Assembly: GCA_030263395.1 (NCBI GenBank)
Contig: SZOW01000002.1
Coordinates: forward strand, 186,001 to 250,000
DNA: 64,000 nt
Source of the DNA: QUBU01 sp014337915
Lineage (GTDB): Bacteria; Pseudomonadota; Gammaproteobacteria; Steroidobacterales; GCA-2729495
Direction of reading: 5' to 3'
This document shows positions 33,767 through 42,610 of the stretch, piece by piece. Position numbers and translations under genes: made by a program. The notes under the pieces were generated by a model. It worked only from the letters and a program-made list of their open reading frames with translations, was not told the DNA's origin and made no database searches. The stretch's first letter is position 1. Every line of letters begins with the position of its first letter.

Positions 33767-33784
33767 TGTCATATCAACATGACA
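33767..33784. promoter_or_regulatory. Palindromic operator-like site
   Basis: TGTCAT-ATCAAC-ATGACA is a perfect six-base inverted repeat with a six-base spacer. It extends to eight of nine matching bases if the flanks are counted. It lies in the divergent space between the acetyltransferase and the MFS transporter, 55 bases before the MFS start. Such sites bind dimeric repressors (TetR, GntR or similar). No regulator gene is adjacent. Confidence 0.55.
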
Positions 33785-33839
33785 TTTGTATGATCCGGCG
33801 ACCGCCGCCCGCCAACTGGCACCGAGGTCAGCAGCCACC

Positions 33840-35177
33840 ATGACGGATCCCAACCGCTCCGCCCGCCTCGGCCCCATCGAACTCGTACCCGGCATCACGC
33901 GCGGCAACGTGCTGGTCAAGCTCTGGGCCGCGTTTGTCGGCATCGGCGCGCTCTCCGGCATTTCGATCCTGCAGAGCTACATACTCAACGTGCATATGCA
34001 CGTGCCCCGGGCCGAGCAGGGCACCCTGTCCGGCGACCTTGCCTTCTGGACCGAATTCATCGGTCTGCTGCTGTTCGTGCCCTTCGGCGTCGCCGCCGAC
34101 CGGCTTGGCCGTCGTGCCGTGCTGGTCTTCGGCTTCGTGATGGTCGGCCTTGGCTGGGGCCTGTACCCCTTCGCCGAGAATCCCGGCGAGCTGCTCGCTT
34201 TCCGCATGGTCTATGCCATCGGCGCGCCGGCGGTAGCCGGGGCGTTGGCGACGCTGGTCAACGACTACCCGGCAGACCGCTCCCGCGGCATGCTCATCGG
34301 CATCACCAGCATCTGCAATACGCTGGGCACCATATTCGCCAGCAAGTTCATCGGCAGCATCCCGGATTACCTCCACCAGCACGGCATCGATGCGATCACC
34401 GGTGGTAAGGTGATGTTCCTGACCGGCTCGGTGGTCTGCCTGCTGACGGCAGTGCTCGCTGCGCGCGGACTGGCCCCCGGTCTGCCGGCGGGGCGCCAGC
34501 GCCGGCCCCCCGTCGGCGAACTGGTCCGCTCGGTGCTCGGGGCGACGCGCAACCCGCGCATTTCACTGGCCTATGCCGGTGCCCTGGTGGCCCGCTCGGA
34601 CGTGGTCATCAAGGGCCTGTTCCTCGGCCTGTGGGCGATCCAGGCCGGGCGGCACGAGGGACTGTCGCCGGCACGGGCCATGGCGCAGTTCGGCACCATG
34701 ATCCTGATCATGTATGGGGTATCGCTGGTGTCGGCACCGGTGTTCGGCTGGGTCATCGACCGCGTGAATCGTGTCACGGCGCTGATCATCGCCCTGGTCA
34801 CCGCATCGGTCGGCTACCTGTCCATGCCGCTGGTGACGTCACCCCTGCACCTGGAGATGGCTCCGTTGCTGATTCTCCTGACCCTCGGCACCAGCTTCAT
34901 GGTAAAGGCGACGCTGTCGCTCCTGGGCCAGGAAGCGCCGGTGGCCGAGCGCGGCAGCATCATCGCCGGCAGCAGTTTCTGCGGGGCGCTGGGCATCCTG
35001 GTGTTCACCGCCGTGGGTGGGCGCGTTTTCGACAGCTGGGGGCCCTGGGCACCGTTCGTGCTGGCCGGCGCCTACCAGGCGGTGCTGCTGGTAATCGCCA
35101 TCGTCGTGCGCATGGTCGCTCCTGGCCCGGCGTCACCCTACGCGCGGCGCCTGCAGGCGGCAAAGGCTCGCGCCTAG
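33840..35177 (+). CDS. Major facilitator superfamily transporter
   Basis: The 445-residue protein has 12 predicted helices. The MFS motif between helices 2 and 3 reads FGVAADRLGRRAVLVFGFVM, and the second half has GWVIDRVNRVTALIIAL. TLVNDYPADRSRGMLIG lies after helix 4. The cytoplasmic middle loop is short (about residues 215-240). The substrate is unknown; the family includes sugar, drug and organic-acid carriers. The start ATG at 33840 is chosen over an upstream in-frame codon because the operator-like palindrome would otherwise lie almost at the start. The end overlaps the roxA stop by four bases on the opposite strand. Confidence 0.9.
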   Translation: MTDPNRSARLGPIELVPGITRGNVLVKLWAAFVGIGALSGISILQSYILNVHMHVPRAEQGTLSGDLAFWTEFIGLLLFVPFGVAADRLGRRAVLVFGFVMVGLGWGLYPFAENPGELLAFRMVYAIGAPAVAGALATLVNDYPADRSRGMLIGITSICNTLGTIFASKFIGSIPDYLHQHGIDAITGGKVMFLTGSVVCLLTAVLAARGLAPGLPAGRQRRPPVGELVRSVLGATRNPRISLAYAGALVARSDVVIKGLFLGLWAIQAGRHEGLSPARAMAQFGTMILIMYGVSLVSAPVFGWVIDRVNRVTALIIALVTASVGYLSMPLVTSPLHLEMAPLLILLTLGTSFMVKATLSLLGQEAPVAERGSIIAGSSFCGALGILVFTAVGGRVFDSWGPWAPFVLAGAYQAVLLVIAIVVRMVAPGPASPYARRLQAAKARA

Positions 35178-36310
35178 CGCTGCGGACCCAGAACCAGCCA
35201 GCCCGCCTGCAACCAGTCGTGGAGCAGGGCGAGGCAGGCGGCCGGCACGGCATCGAGCTGCCGCGCCGCCAGGCAGCGGGCATCGGCCAGCTGCTTCAGG
35301 ATGGCAGGCACACCCTGCGCTGCTGCCGCGACGAATTCTCCGTTGATGCCGATGCCGCCGCGACCGGTCAGCATGCGGCTGCGTGGGTCGAGCACCAGAC
35401 CGCGGCGGCGCGCCGCGCGGATGAAAGCGCCCAGCGCCGGCACTCGCGCTGGGCGCGCGAAGACGATGTGGCTCTTGGGTTCTGAGAGATGCTCGAGCAG
35501 GAAGCGCTCGGTATCCGCCAGGTGCGGCCGCTGGCTTGACAGCGCCTTGTGCACGCGCGCGACCATGGCGGGCGGCAGTGCGCCCGGGTTTCTCGTGGGC
35601 CGCAGGCCGGGATCCGCATAGCGACCCGGAAGCGTGCCGCGGCTGGCGAAGTCGGCGAACCAGGGGTCGAGCAGTTCCTGGAAGCTGGGTGTGCGGTAGC
35701 CCACCGACAGCGTGATGCATTCACCTGCGGCGATGCCGTCGTGGGCGATGCCCGGCGGCAGGTACAGCAGGTCGCCCGGTCCCAGCAGCCATTCCTGCTG
35801 CGGCTGGAAATGTGCCAGCAGGCGCAGCGGGCGCCCCGGCTGCAGCGTCGCATCGCGCACCTTGCCGATGCGCCAGCGGCGAAAGCCTGCCGCCTGCACC
35901 AGGAACACGTCGTAGTTGTCCACATGTGGCCCGACGCCGCCGCCGTCGGTGGCGTAGCTCGCCATCAGGTCGTCAAGCCTTGCGTCGGGCACGAAACGGA
36001 AGCGCCGGAGGAACTCCTGTGCGGCGGCGTCGAGCCCGTCGAGCCCCTGCACCAGCAGCGTCCAGCGCTTCTGGCGCAGCGGCGGCAGTGCACGCCGCGG
36101 TATCGGGCCATGGCGCAGGGTCCAATCCTGGCCATGGCGGACGACGAGGCGTGACTCGATCTCCTCGCGACCCGCCAGGGCGAACAGCTGCCTGCGACCC
36201 ACCGCCGGTGGCACTACGGCATTGCGGACCAGCAGTGGCCGGCGCTGCCAGTACTCGCGCATGAAGCGGCCGACGCCAAGTGCGCCGAGATGGGTGAGCG
36301 GCGAAGCCAT
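35174..36310 (-). CDS. roxA: Ribosomal protein L16 arginine hydroxylase (JmjC cupin, RoxA/YcfD type)
   Basis: The 378-residue protein has the JmjC Fe(II) ligands His-x-Asp in GGGVGPHVDNYDVFLVQ and a distal His in YLPPGIAHDGIAAGECITLS, plus LGPGDLLYLPPG. The N-terminus FMREYWQRRPLLVRNA and the C-terminal winged-helix region are as in YcfD. It hydroxylates an arginine of L16 using 2-oxoglutarate and oxygen. It fits the family length (about 373). It is divergent from nhaA. Confidence 0.94.
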   Translation of the reverse strand: MASPLTHLGALGVGRFMREYWQRRPLLVRNAVVPPAVGRRQLFALAGREEIESRLVVRHGQDWTLRHGPIPRRALPPLRQKRWTLLVQGLDGLDAAAQEFLRRFRFVPDARLDDLMASYATDGGGVGPHVDNYDVFLVQAAGFRRWRIGKVRDATLQPGRPLRLLAHFQPQQEWLLGPGDLLYLPPGIAHDGIAAGECITLSVGYRTPSFQELLDPWFADFASRGTLPGRYADPGLRPTRNPGALPPAMVARVHKALSSQRPHLADTERFLLEHLSEPKSHIVFARPARVPALGAFIRAARRRGLVLDPRSRMLTGRGGIGINGEFVAAAAQGVPAILKQLADARCLAARQLDAVPAACLALLHDWLQAGWLVLGPQR

Positions 36311-36373
36311 GCCGTGATTATAGGGAAGCAGGTAGGATGCGATGCCAGGACAGGAGATGCCGGGACAGGGCGG

Positions 36374-37777
36374 ATGCAGGAGCAGCAGCGGGACGAGAAG
36401 ACACAGCCTCAGGCCGGGCCGGGCAGCGGCATCCTCTACGCGCCCTGGGAGCGGGCATTCGAGCGTGTCCTCACGCCCTTCGAAGAGTTCATCCGCAGCC
36501 AGACCAGTGGCGGCCTGCTCCTCATGGCCTGTACCGTCATCGCCCTGCTTCTCGCCAACAGCGGTCTGGCGCCGCTGTACCTCGCACTGCTGCAGTTACC
36601 GGTGGGCATTGGCATCGGTAGCTGGCGTCTGGAGATGTCCCTGCACCACTGGATCAACGAGGGGCTGATGGCGTTCTTCTTTTTCGTCGTTGGCCTGGAA
36701 CTCAAGCGCGAGATGCTGGTGGGCGAGCTGGCCGAGCTGAGACAGGCTGCCTTGCCGGTCGCGGCAGCGCTGGGTGGCATGGCCGTGCCGGCGCTGATCT
36801 TCCTCGGCTTCAATGCCGGTGGCGATGCGGTGCAGGGCTGGGGCATTCCCATGGCCACCGACATTGCCTTTGCCGCCGGGGCGCTGGTGCTGCTCGCCGC
36901 GCGGGTGCCCAGGGGGCTGGTCGTATTCCTGGTGGCGCTGGCGATCGTCGATGACCTGGGTGCGGTACTGGTGATCGCCCTGTTCTACACCAGTGACCTG
37001 GCCATCCCCTGGCTGGCCGGGGCGGCCGCGGTCGTTGTGGGACTGATGGTGCTGAACCTGGCAGGGGTGCGCCGCATCCTGCCTTACTTCCTGCTCGCCG
37101 TAGCTCTGTGGTTCTCGCTCCTGCAGTCTGGTGTCCATGCGACACTGGCCGGCGTGATCGGCGCATTTACCGTGCCGGCACGGCCGAAGTACGATCCGGC
37201 GCTGTTCAGCACGCAGCTGCGCCGCATGACCGAGCGTTTCGATGCCAGCCGCGCACCGGGCGACGGCATCATGGTCAACGAAGAAATGCGCGCGACGGTA
37301 CAGGCGCTGGAAAGCGGCGTGGTGGCGGTGCAGACGCCGCTGCAGCGGCTGGAGCACATCTGGCACCTGCCGGTGGCCTTCGGCGTGGTCCCGGTATTCG
37401 CCCTGTTCAATGCCGGCATACCGCTGGAGTCGGGTGCCCTCGGCGCCGCCTTCCGCCATCCGGTGGCCCTCGGGGTCACCGTAGGCCTGGTGCTCGGCAA
37501 GTTCATTGGTGTGACCGCGGCGAGCTGGCTGGTGCTGCGCCTCGGCCTGGCGCAACTCCCGGCACAGACGCGGCTGGTGCAGCTCGCCGCCGTGGGCCTG
37601 CTGGCGGGCATCGGCTTCACCATGTCGATCTTCATCGCCGAACTCGCCTACGCGGGGCAGCCGCAGTACCTGCTGCTGGCGAAGACCGGCATCATCGCCG
37701 CCTCGCTGATCGCCGGCATTGCCGGCATGGCCTGGCTGTGGCTGCTCGGGTCAGTCCGCCGGGGTGGGCAGCGGTGA
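36374..37777 (+). CDS. nhaA: Na+/H+ antiporter NhaA
   Basis: The protein has the NhaA motifs FFFFVVGLELKREMLVGEL, GWGIPMATDIAFAAGALVLL and LAIVDDLGAVLVIALFYT, with the Asp pair that binds Na+. The C-terminal GIGFTMSIFIAELAY is also typical. It exchanges Na+ for protons at alkaline pH. At 467 residues it is longer than the E. coli protein (388) because of about 30 extra residues at the N-terminus and a long polar loop (about 285-335). The start ATG at 36374 is uncertain: upstream in-frame codons exist, but no Shine-Dalgarno site separates them. The 3' end overlaps the convergent racemase-family gene by 27 bases. Confidence 0.96.
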   Translation: MQEQQRDEKTQPQAGPGSGILYAPWERAFERVLTPFEEFIRSQTSGGLLLMACTVIALLLANSGLAPLYLALLQLPVGIGIGSWRLEMSLHHWINEGLMAFFFFVVGLELKREMLVGELAELRQAALPVAAALGGMAVPALIFLGFNAGGDAVQGWGIPMATDIAFAAGALVLLAARVPRGLVVFLVALAIVDDLGAVLVIALFYTSDLAIPWLAGAAAVVVGLMVLNLAGVRRILPYFLLAVALWFSLLQSGVHATLAGVIGAFTVPARPKYDPALFSTQLRRMTERFDASRAPGDGIMVNEEMRATVQALESGVVAVQTPLQRLEHIWHLPVAFGVVPVFALFNAGIPLESGALGAAFRHPVALGVTVGLVLGKFIGVTAASWLVLRLGLAQLPAQTRLVQLAAVGLLAGIGFTMSIFIAELAYAGQPQYLLLAKTGIIAASLIAGIAGMAWLWLLGSVRRGGQR

Positions 37778-38491
37778 CAGCGTCAGGCCGAGCCGGGCGA
37801 CTGCCTGCCCGGCCAGGGCCAGGTTCGAGCTGAGCACCGGGACGCCGGCGACCGCCTGGATTGCCGCCAGCGCCGGCAACGTCGGCATACCGGTGCCAGA
37901 CAGCAGCAATGCATCCACGCGCAGGTCTCCGGCAGCGCGCACGGCTGCCAGCGCATCGGCGCTGGTCAGCTCATAGATGCTGCTCGTGTCCCCCGGGCGG
38001 GCGATGGCGACCTGGCGCTGGCTGGCGACCTCGAACCCCCGGCCCCGCCACCAGGCGACGGCAGCGCTGAGCAGCCACTCCGGATAGGGTGCGATGAGCG
38101 CGATGCGCCGGGCCTGCAGCTGCTGCAGCCGTTCCTCGATGGCCTGCGTGGCAGTGATGACCGGGTAGCCGAAGCGGTTCGCGGCACGATCCACCCGCTC
38201 GCGTTCGGCCGCGTGGCCGAGCAGGTAGGAGGAGCCGGTGCAGGCGAAACAGTACAGGTCCAGGCCCATGCCGCCGTAGCTCGCCAGGCTGTCGTCCAGC
38301 CGCTCCAGATATTCGACCAGGCGGGCGCGAGCATCGGCCTGGCGGCTCACCAGGCGCGTGCTGACGAACTCGACGTCGACCGGCAGCAGGCGCCGGAACT
38401 CGGCTTCCACGGTGGGATTGGCCTGTGGCGTGCCGACGCCGATGCGTCCGGCCCTGCCGTAATCGCGCCTGCTGTCTGCCGGTGGCGTCAT
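37751..38491 (-). CDS. Asp/Glu racemase superfamily protein (maleate isomerase/arylmalonate decarboxylase-like)
   Basis: The 246-residue protein has the fold signature RIGVGTPQANPTVEAEF near the N-terminus and the first-half active-site motif CFACTGSSYL with Cys84. In maleate isomerases a second Cys follows in the C-terminal half. The matching spot here reads LLLSGTGMPTLPAL, with Gly199 instead. Only one catalytic Cys therefore seems present. It may be a decarboxylase or isomerase of a dicarboxylic acid. It is the last gene of the dctP-dctQ-dctM-monooxygenase operon, seven bases after the monooxygenase stop. It overlaps nhaA at the 3' ends. Confidence 0.8.
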   Translation of the reverse strand: MTPPADSRRDYGRAGRIGVGTPQANPTVEAEFRRLLPVDVEFVSTRLVSRQADARARLVEYLERLDDSLASYGGMGLDLYCFACTGSSYLLGHAAERERVDRAANRFGYPVITATQAIEERLQQLQARRIALIAPYPEWLLSAAVAWWRGRGFEVASQRQVAIARPGDTSSIYELTSADALAAVRAAGDLRVDALLLSGTGMPTLPALAAIQAVAGVPVLSSNLALAGQAVARLGLTLSPLPTPAD

Positions 38492-38498
38492 GGCTGCC

Positions 38499-39713
38499 TC
38501 ACTGGATGGCGGCTGCACGGCGCAGCCCGGTGATCATCGACGAGGCCAGCAGGTGTTCGCGGGCGGCGGCCGGGTCCGCGGCGATGGCCTGCAGGCGCGC
38601 GAGTTCGGCGCGACGCCAGGCCGGGTCGGTATTGCGCATGCGGTTGCGGTTGCGATCGGCCTGGCGAAGGATCTCGTCGGCCGCCACCGGGCGGCGCTGG
38701 CGGTCGTAGAGCGCGAGCAGGTCCTCGCTGCCACCGGCCAGCACGCCGGCGAGCTTCTCCGCCAGGCTGAAGGCGTCGTGGATGCCGCAGTTCATGCCCA
38801 TGCCGCCGGAGGGACTGTTGACGTGCGCCGCATCGCCCGCCAGCAGCACCCGACCGGAATGGTAGGTCGGCACGATGCGCTGGTGCACGCGGTAGGGGCG
38901 GTGCTCGATCACCGTGTAGCGCCCGGTCTGCGGCACGATCCGCTGCAGCTTGACCTCGATGCGCTCCGGGTCGTCCATGCGCCAGGGCTCGGCCTGCGGA
39001 TCCTCGTCCGGGTCCGGGTAGAGGCTAACCCGCCAGCAGTCCGGCAGCCGCAGCAGGGCGTAGTTGCTATCGCCGATCCAGACGTAGTTGACCGGTGACA
39101 GCCCCGGGAGGTGGTTCTCGAACGGGAAGGTCGTGGTGGCCAGCACGGTGGTCTCGGGATAGGTCAGCCCCTCGAAGGGCAGTGCGAGCAGGCGGCGCAG
39201 CGTGCTGCTGGCGCCATCGGCGGCGACGACATAGCGGGCCCGCAGCGGGTCGCGGCCACCCGGATGGGCGACGTTGAGACTCACTGCATCGTCCAGCCGG
39301 ACCAGGCCCTTCACTTCGGCGCCGAAGCTCAGGCGGATCCGCGGCTCGGCGCGGACCGCATCCAGCGCCAGCTGGCAGAAGGCCGCCTGTTCGAACTGCA
39401 GACGATAGGGATGGCGCGTGTCCGCGGCCAGCACGCCGAGGTCGAAGACCGCGCGCTCATGGGTCTCGTGCTGGCGTACCTGCCAGGTGGGCACGCGCAG
39501 GCCGCCCTCGAGCATGGCGCCGGTGAGCCCGAGGTCCTCCAGCATTTCCAGCGTCGGCGGATGGAATGTCGAGGCGCGCAGGTCGGCGGGCAGCTGGCGC
39601 TCGCGCTCCAGCAGCACCGTGGCGACGCCATGGCGGGCGAGGCACAGCGCGGTGCACAGGCCGACCGGGCCCGCACCCACCACCACCACGGGAACCGTCG
39701 CCTGCGTGCTCAT
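38499..39713 (-). CDS. FAD-dependent aromatic-type monooxygenase
   Basis: The 404-residue protein is a class A flavoprotein hydroxylase. It has the FAD GxGxxG motif VVVGAGPVGLCTALCLARHG, the DG motif VVAADGASSTLRRLL and the GD motif VLLAGDAAHVNSPSGGMGMN. Closest in pattern to MhpA- and PHBH-like hydroxylases, it probably uses NADPH or NADH to hydroxylate an aromatic or related acid. It starts 12 bases after dctM and shares its transcript, so its substrate may be what the TRAP transporter brings in. Confidence 0.9.
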   Translation of the reverse strand: MSTQATVPVVVVGAGPVGLCTALCLARHGVATVLLERERQLPADLRASTFHPPTLEMLEDLGLTGAMLEGGLRVPTWQVRQHETHERAVFDLGVLAADTRHPYRLQFEQAAFCQLALDAVRAEPRIRLSFGAEVKGLVRLDDAVSLNVAHPGGRDPLRARYVVAADGASSTLRRLLALPFEGLTYPETTVLATTTFPFENHLPGLSPVNYVWIGDSNYALLRLPDCWRVSLYPDPDEDPQAEPWRMDDPERIEVKLQRIVPQTGRYTVIEHRPYRVHQRIVPTYHSGRVLLAGDAAHVNSPSGGMGMNCGIHDAFSLAEKLAGVLAGGSEDLLALYDRQRRPVAADEILRQADRNRNRMRNTDPAWRRAELARLQAIAADPAAAREHLLASSMITGLRRAAAIQ

Positions 39714-39725
39714 GCGGCCGTCAGG

Positions 39726-41042
39726 CTAGCGCAGCAGCAGCCGTGGCAGCCAGAGGGCGATGGCCGGGAAGGCCAGCAGCAGCATTGCCAGCAGCAGGTT
39801 GCAGCCGAGGTAGGGCAGGGCCGCGCGCATCACGTCGCCAAACCGCGTGCCGGGCGGCGAGACACCGAGCATGACGAACAGCAGCAGGCCGAAGGGTGGC
39901 GTCGTCAGGCTCATCTCCAGGGCCAGCAGTACCAGCAGGCCGAACCACACCGGGTCGATGCCCAGCGCCTTCACCAGCGGGAAGAAGATCGGGATCGTCA
40001 GCAGCATGATCGAAATCTGGTCGAGGAAGCAGCCGAGCACCAGTACGGCGATGAACATCAGGCCGAGCTTCAGCAGCGCGCCGCCGTCCAGGGACAGGGC
40101 CCAGTCCACGGCGACGTGGCTTAGCCCCGAGAAGGCCATGAGCTGGCTGAACACCGAGGCGGCGATGATCAGCACGAACACCATGCCGGTCACTGTCACG
40201 GTATCCCTGAGCGCCCTGGCGATGGCGCCGATGCTCAGGCAGCCCTGTCCGGCTGCGATCAGCACCACCGCCAGCACGCCGAAAGCCGCCGCCTCCGATG
40301 GCGTGGCGATGCCGATGACGATGAGGCCGACGACGGCGAACAGCACCAGCCCCAGCGGCAGCACATTGGTGACCAGCAGGCGCAACCGGCGCCCAGGCGG
40401 CACGGCGGCGACGTCGTACACCGGCGCCAGCGCGGGATTGGCCCGCAGCTGCAGCCAGATGCTCGCGCAGTACATGGCGGCCAGCATCAGCCCCGGCAGC
40501 AGCCCGGCGATCAGCAGGGCGCCGATGTTGATGCCGGCGAGGCTGCCGAGCAGCACCGCCAGCGACGAGGGCGGAATCAGCATCGCCAGCCCGCCGGTGC
40601 CCACCACCGGGCCGATCGCCATGCGTGGTGCGTAGCCGCGACGGATCATTTCCGGGACCATCAGCGAGCCGAGCATCGCCGTGTTGGCCAGGGTCGAGCC
40701 GGTGAGCGTGGAGAACGCCGTGCTGCCGGCGACAGTCAGGTAGCACAGCCGCCCGGGCACCCGCCCAAAGAAGGCATCCAGGGCGTCGAACACCCGCACC
40801 GCCAGGCCACTGTGGAACAGCAGGCTGCCCATCATCACGAACAACGGCACCGCCACCAGCGTGAACGAAGTGATCAGGCTGACCGAGTTGTCCACGGCCT
40901 GCAGCAGGCCGGCGAAGCCGTGCATGAGCAGCCAGGCGCCGAGCAGGTTGGCGCCGAGGAAGGCGAACAGCACCGGCACGCCGAGCGCCATCAGCGTCAG
41001 CACGGTCGCGAATACCAGCGCCCCGGACTCTACCGGGCTCAC
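39726..41042 (-). CDS. dctM: TRAP transporter large permease DctM
   Basis: The 438-residue protein has about 12 helices with the DctM motifs GVPVLFAFLGANLLGAWLL, GSTLANTAMLGSLMVPEM and ATPSEAAAFGVLAVVLIAAG, the latter typical of the Na+-binding core. It drives uptake of a dicarboxylate or other organic acid with Na+. It starts with GTG at 41042, overlapping the dctQ stop by four bases (GTGA). A longer frame upstream runs antisense-like through dctQ and is not real. Confidence 0.93.
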   Translation of the reverse strand: MSPVESGALVFATVLTLMALGVPVLFAFLGANLLGAWLLMHGFAGLLQAVDNSVSLITSFTLVAVPLFVMMGSLLFHSGLAVRVFDALDAFFGRVPGRLCYLTVAGSTAFSTLTGSTLANTAMLGSLMVPEMIRRGYAPRMAIGPVVGTGGLAMLIPPSSLAVLLGSLAGINIGALLIAGLLPGLMLAAMYCASIWLQLRANPALAPVYDVAAVPPGRRLRLLVTNVLPLGLVLFAVVGLIVIGIATPSEAAAFGVLAVVLIAAGQGCLSIGAIARALRDTVTVTGMVFVLIIAASVFSQLMAFSGLSHVAVDWALSLDGGALLKLGLMFIAVLVLGCFLDQISIMLLTIPIFFPLVKALGIDPVWFGLLVLLALEMSLTTPPFGLLLFVMLGVSPPGTRFGDVMRAALPYLGCNLLLAMLLLAFPAIALWLPRLLLR

Positions 41043-41548
41043 AGGCTGCCCTGCCCGGCGACCGGGCGCGCCAGTGCCTCGCCGCGCCAGAGCAGGCGCA
41101 GCAGCTCCAGGGCGGTGAGCAGGAAGCCGACGGCCAGCGGCGCGAACAGCCAGGCCCGCGGCAGGTCCAGCGAGCGCACGTCGATCTCGCCACGGCGCGT
41201 AGCTTCCACGGCCAGCAGCGTCGCCAGCACCGACACCAGCAGCGAGATGGCCGCCGCGAACAGCAGGATGCAGCGGTCCAGCCAGCGGCGCAGCCGCGGC
41301 GGGAAGCGTTCGTGGAGCAGCTCGATGACGATGTGGCTGCGCTCGCGCACCAGGGCGGGCGCCACCGCCATCGTGGTGTAGAGCAGGGCGTATTCGGTCA
41401 GGGCCACGGTGGACCGCGGTGGGTGCAGGCCGAGGTTGCGTGCGATGACATCCCAGGCGATGAGCAGGCAGACCGCGCCCATGATCAGGCCCGCTGCCCA
41501 CACCAGCGCGTCCACCAGCGCGTCGTAGGCGCGGACGATGCGGTTCAC
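41039..41548 (-). CDS. dctQ: TRAP transporter small permease DctQ
   Basis: The 169-residue protein has four membrane helices and typical small-permease features: IAWDVIARNLGLHPPRSTVA, LTEYALLYTTMAVAPALVRE and HIVIELLHERFPPRLRRWLD. It forms the membrane unit with DctM. It starts with GTG at 41548, and its start overlaps the dctP stop by four bases. Confidence 0.91.
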   Translation of the reverse strand: MNRIVRAYDALVDALVWAAGLIMGAVCLLIAWDVIARNLGLHPPRSTVALTEYALLYTTMAVAPALVRERSHIVIELLHERFPPRLRRWLDRCILLFAAAISLLVSVLATLLAVEATRRGEIDVRSLDLPRAWLFAPLAVGFLLTALELLRLLWRGEALARPVAGQGSL

Positions 41549-42549
41549 CGCGACGGTATTCCCGGGCTTTCGGGCCAGAACAGCGGCCGCAGGCGCGCGG
41601 CCGAGGCGGGCTCCCGGGCCGCCAGCCGCTGCCAGACCGTTTCGAAGGCGAGGTCGCGGAAGGCCGCCGCCCGCTCTGGTGCCACGCTCACCCCCTGCAG
41701 ACCGTCGGCGGCCAACTGCTTCAGCTCGCTGGCCTGCAGTTCGCGGAAGCGCTCGCGGTTGCCGTGCTCGTAGCGGATGGCCTCGGCCTCGAGCAAAGCG
41801 CGGGCCTCCGGCGCCAGCCGGTTCCAGCTGTCGAGGTTCACCTGCAGGCAGACCGAGAGCTGCAGGACGGGTGGATCGACGCGGTAGTGGATGAACCTGC
41901 CGACACCCAGGTCCGGCACGCCGATGGTGGTGAAGGCGATGCCATCCACCATGCCGCGCTCCAGTGCGGTGTAGATCTCGCTTACCGGGATCTGCACGGC
42001 GCGGGCGCCCAGCGCGTCGAGCAGCTCGCGGTTGGATGGCGAGGTGCGGATGGCGAGGCCGGTGAAGTCAGGCAGGCCATCGGCGCGGAAACGCGGGGCT
42101 TCACGCAGGTAGACCTGGGCGCCCATGCCCGCCTGCACCCAGCCGACCAGGTGCGCGTTGATCCGTTCACGCCAGTAGGGCTGCAGGGCGTCGAGCGCGC
42201 CGCTGGCGCGGGCGCGGTCCGGGTCGAGGGTGGACGCGAACAGCGCGTCGCCTTCCGGCAGCACGCCGCGGTAGTAGGTCATGCCGCCGAAGGCCATGTC
42301 GATGACGCCGCGACGGAGCGCGTAGAGCAGCTGCTGCTCGGGCACCGCCTCGGGGCCGCCGAGGAAGCGGATCTGCACCAGGCCGCGCCCGGCGCGGTTC
42401 ACGGCCTCGACGTAGTGCATGAAATCCGCCGTGAAGTTCTGCCGCTGGCTCCAGGCACTGGCGAGCGTCAGGGTGACTTCACCGGCACGGGCCGCGAGGC
42501 TCCATGGGCCGAGGGCCAGCAGCAGGATTGCGGCGCGGGCATTGACCAT
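41545..42549 (-). CDS. dctP: TRAP transporter substrate-binding protein DctP
   Basis: The 334-residue protein has a signal peptide (AAILLLALGPWSLAARA) and a DctP fold: TLTLASAWSQRQNFTADFM, FGGMTYYRGVLPEGDALFAS, GLAIRTSPSNRELLDALGA (the Arg that binds substrate carboxylate) and EIYTALERGMVDGIAF. It binds an organic acid in the periplasm for DctQM. It is the first gene of the five-gene minus-strand operon and is divergent from a methyltransferase-like gene, with 61 bases between them. Confidence 0.92.
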   Translation of the reverse strand: MVNARAAILLLALGPWSLAARAGEVTLTLASAWSQRQNFTADFMHYVEAVNRAGRGLVQIRFLGGPEAVPEQQLLYALRRGVIDMAFGGMTYYRGVLPEGDALFASTLDPDRARASGALDALQPYWRERINAHLVGWVQAGMGAQVYLREAPRFRADGLPDFTGLAIRTSPSNRELLDALGARAVQIPVSEIYTALERGMVDGIAFTTIGVPDLGVGRFIHYRVDPPVLQLSVCLQVNLDSWNRLAPEARALLEAEAIRYEHGNRERFRELQASELKQLAADGLQGVSVAPERAAAFRDLAFETVWQRLAAREPASAARLRPLFWPESPGIPSR

Positions 42550-42610
42550 GGCGGGCCATGATACGCTGCACCGGACCGGCTGCCTGCCGGGAACCAGGGA
42601 GAACGCATCC

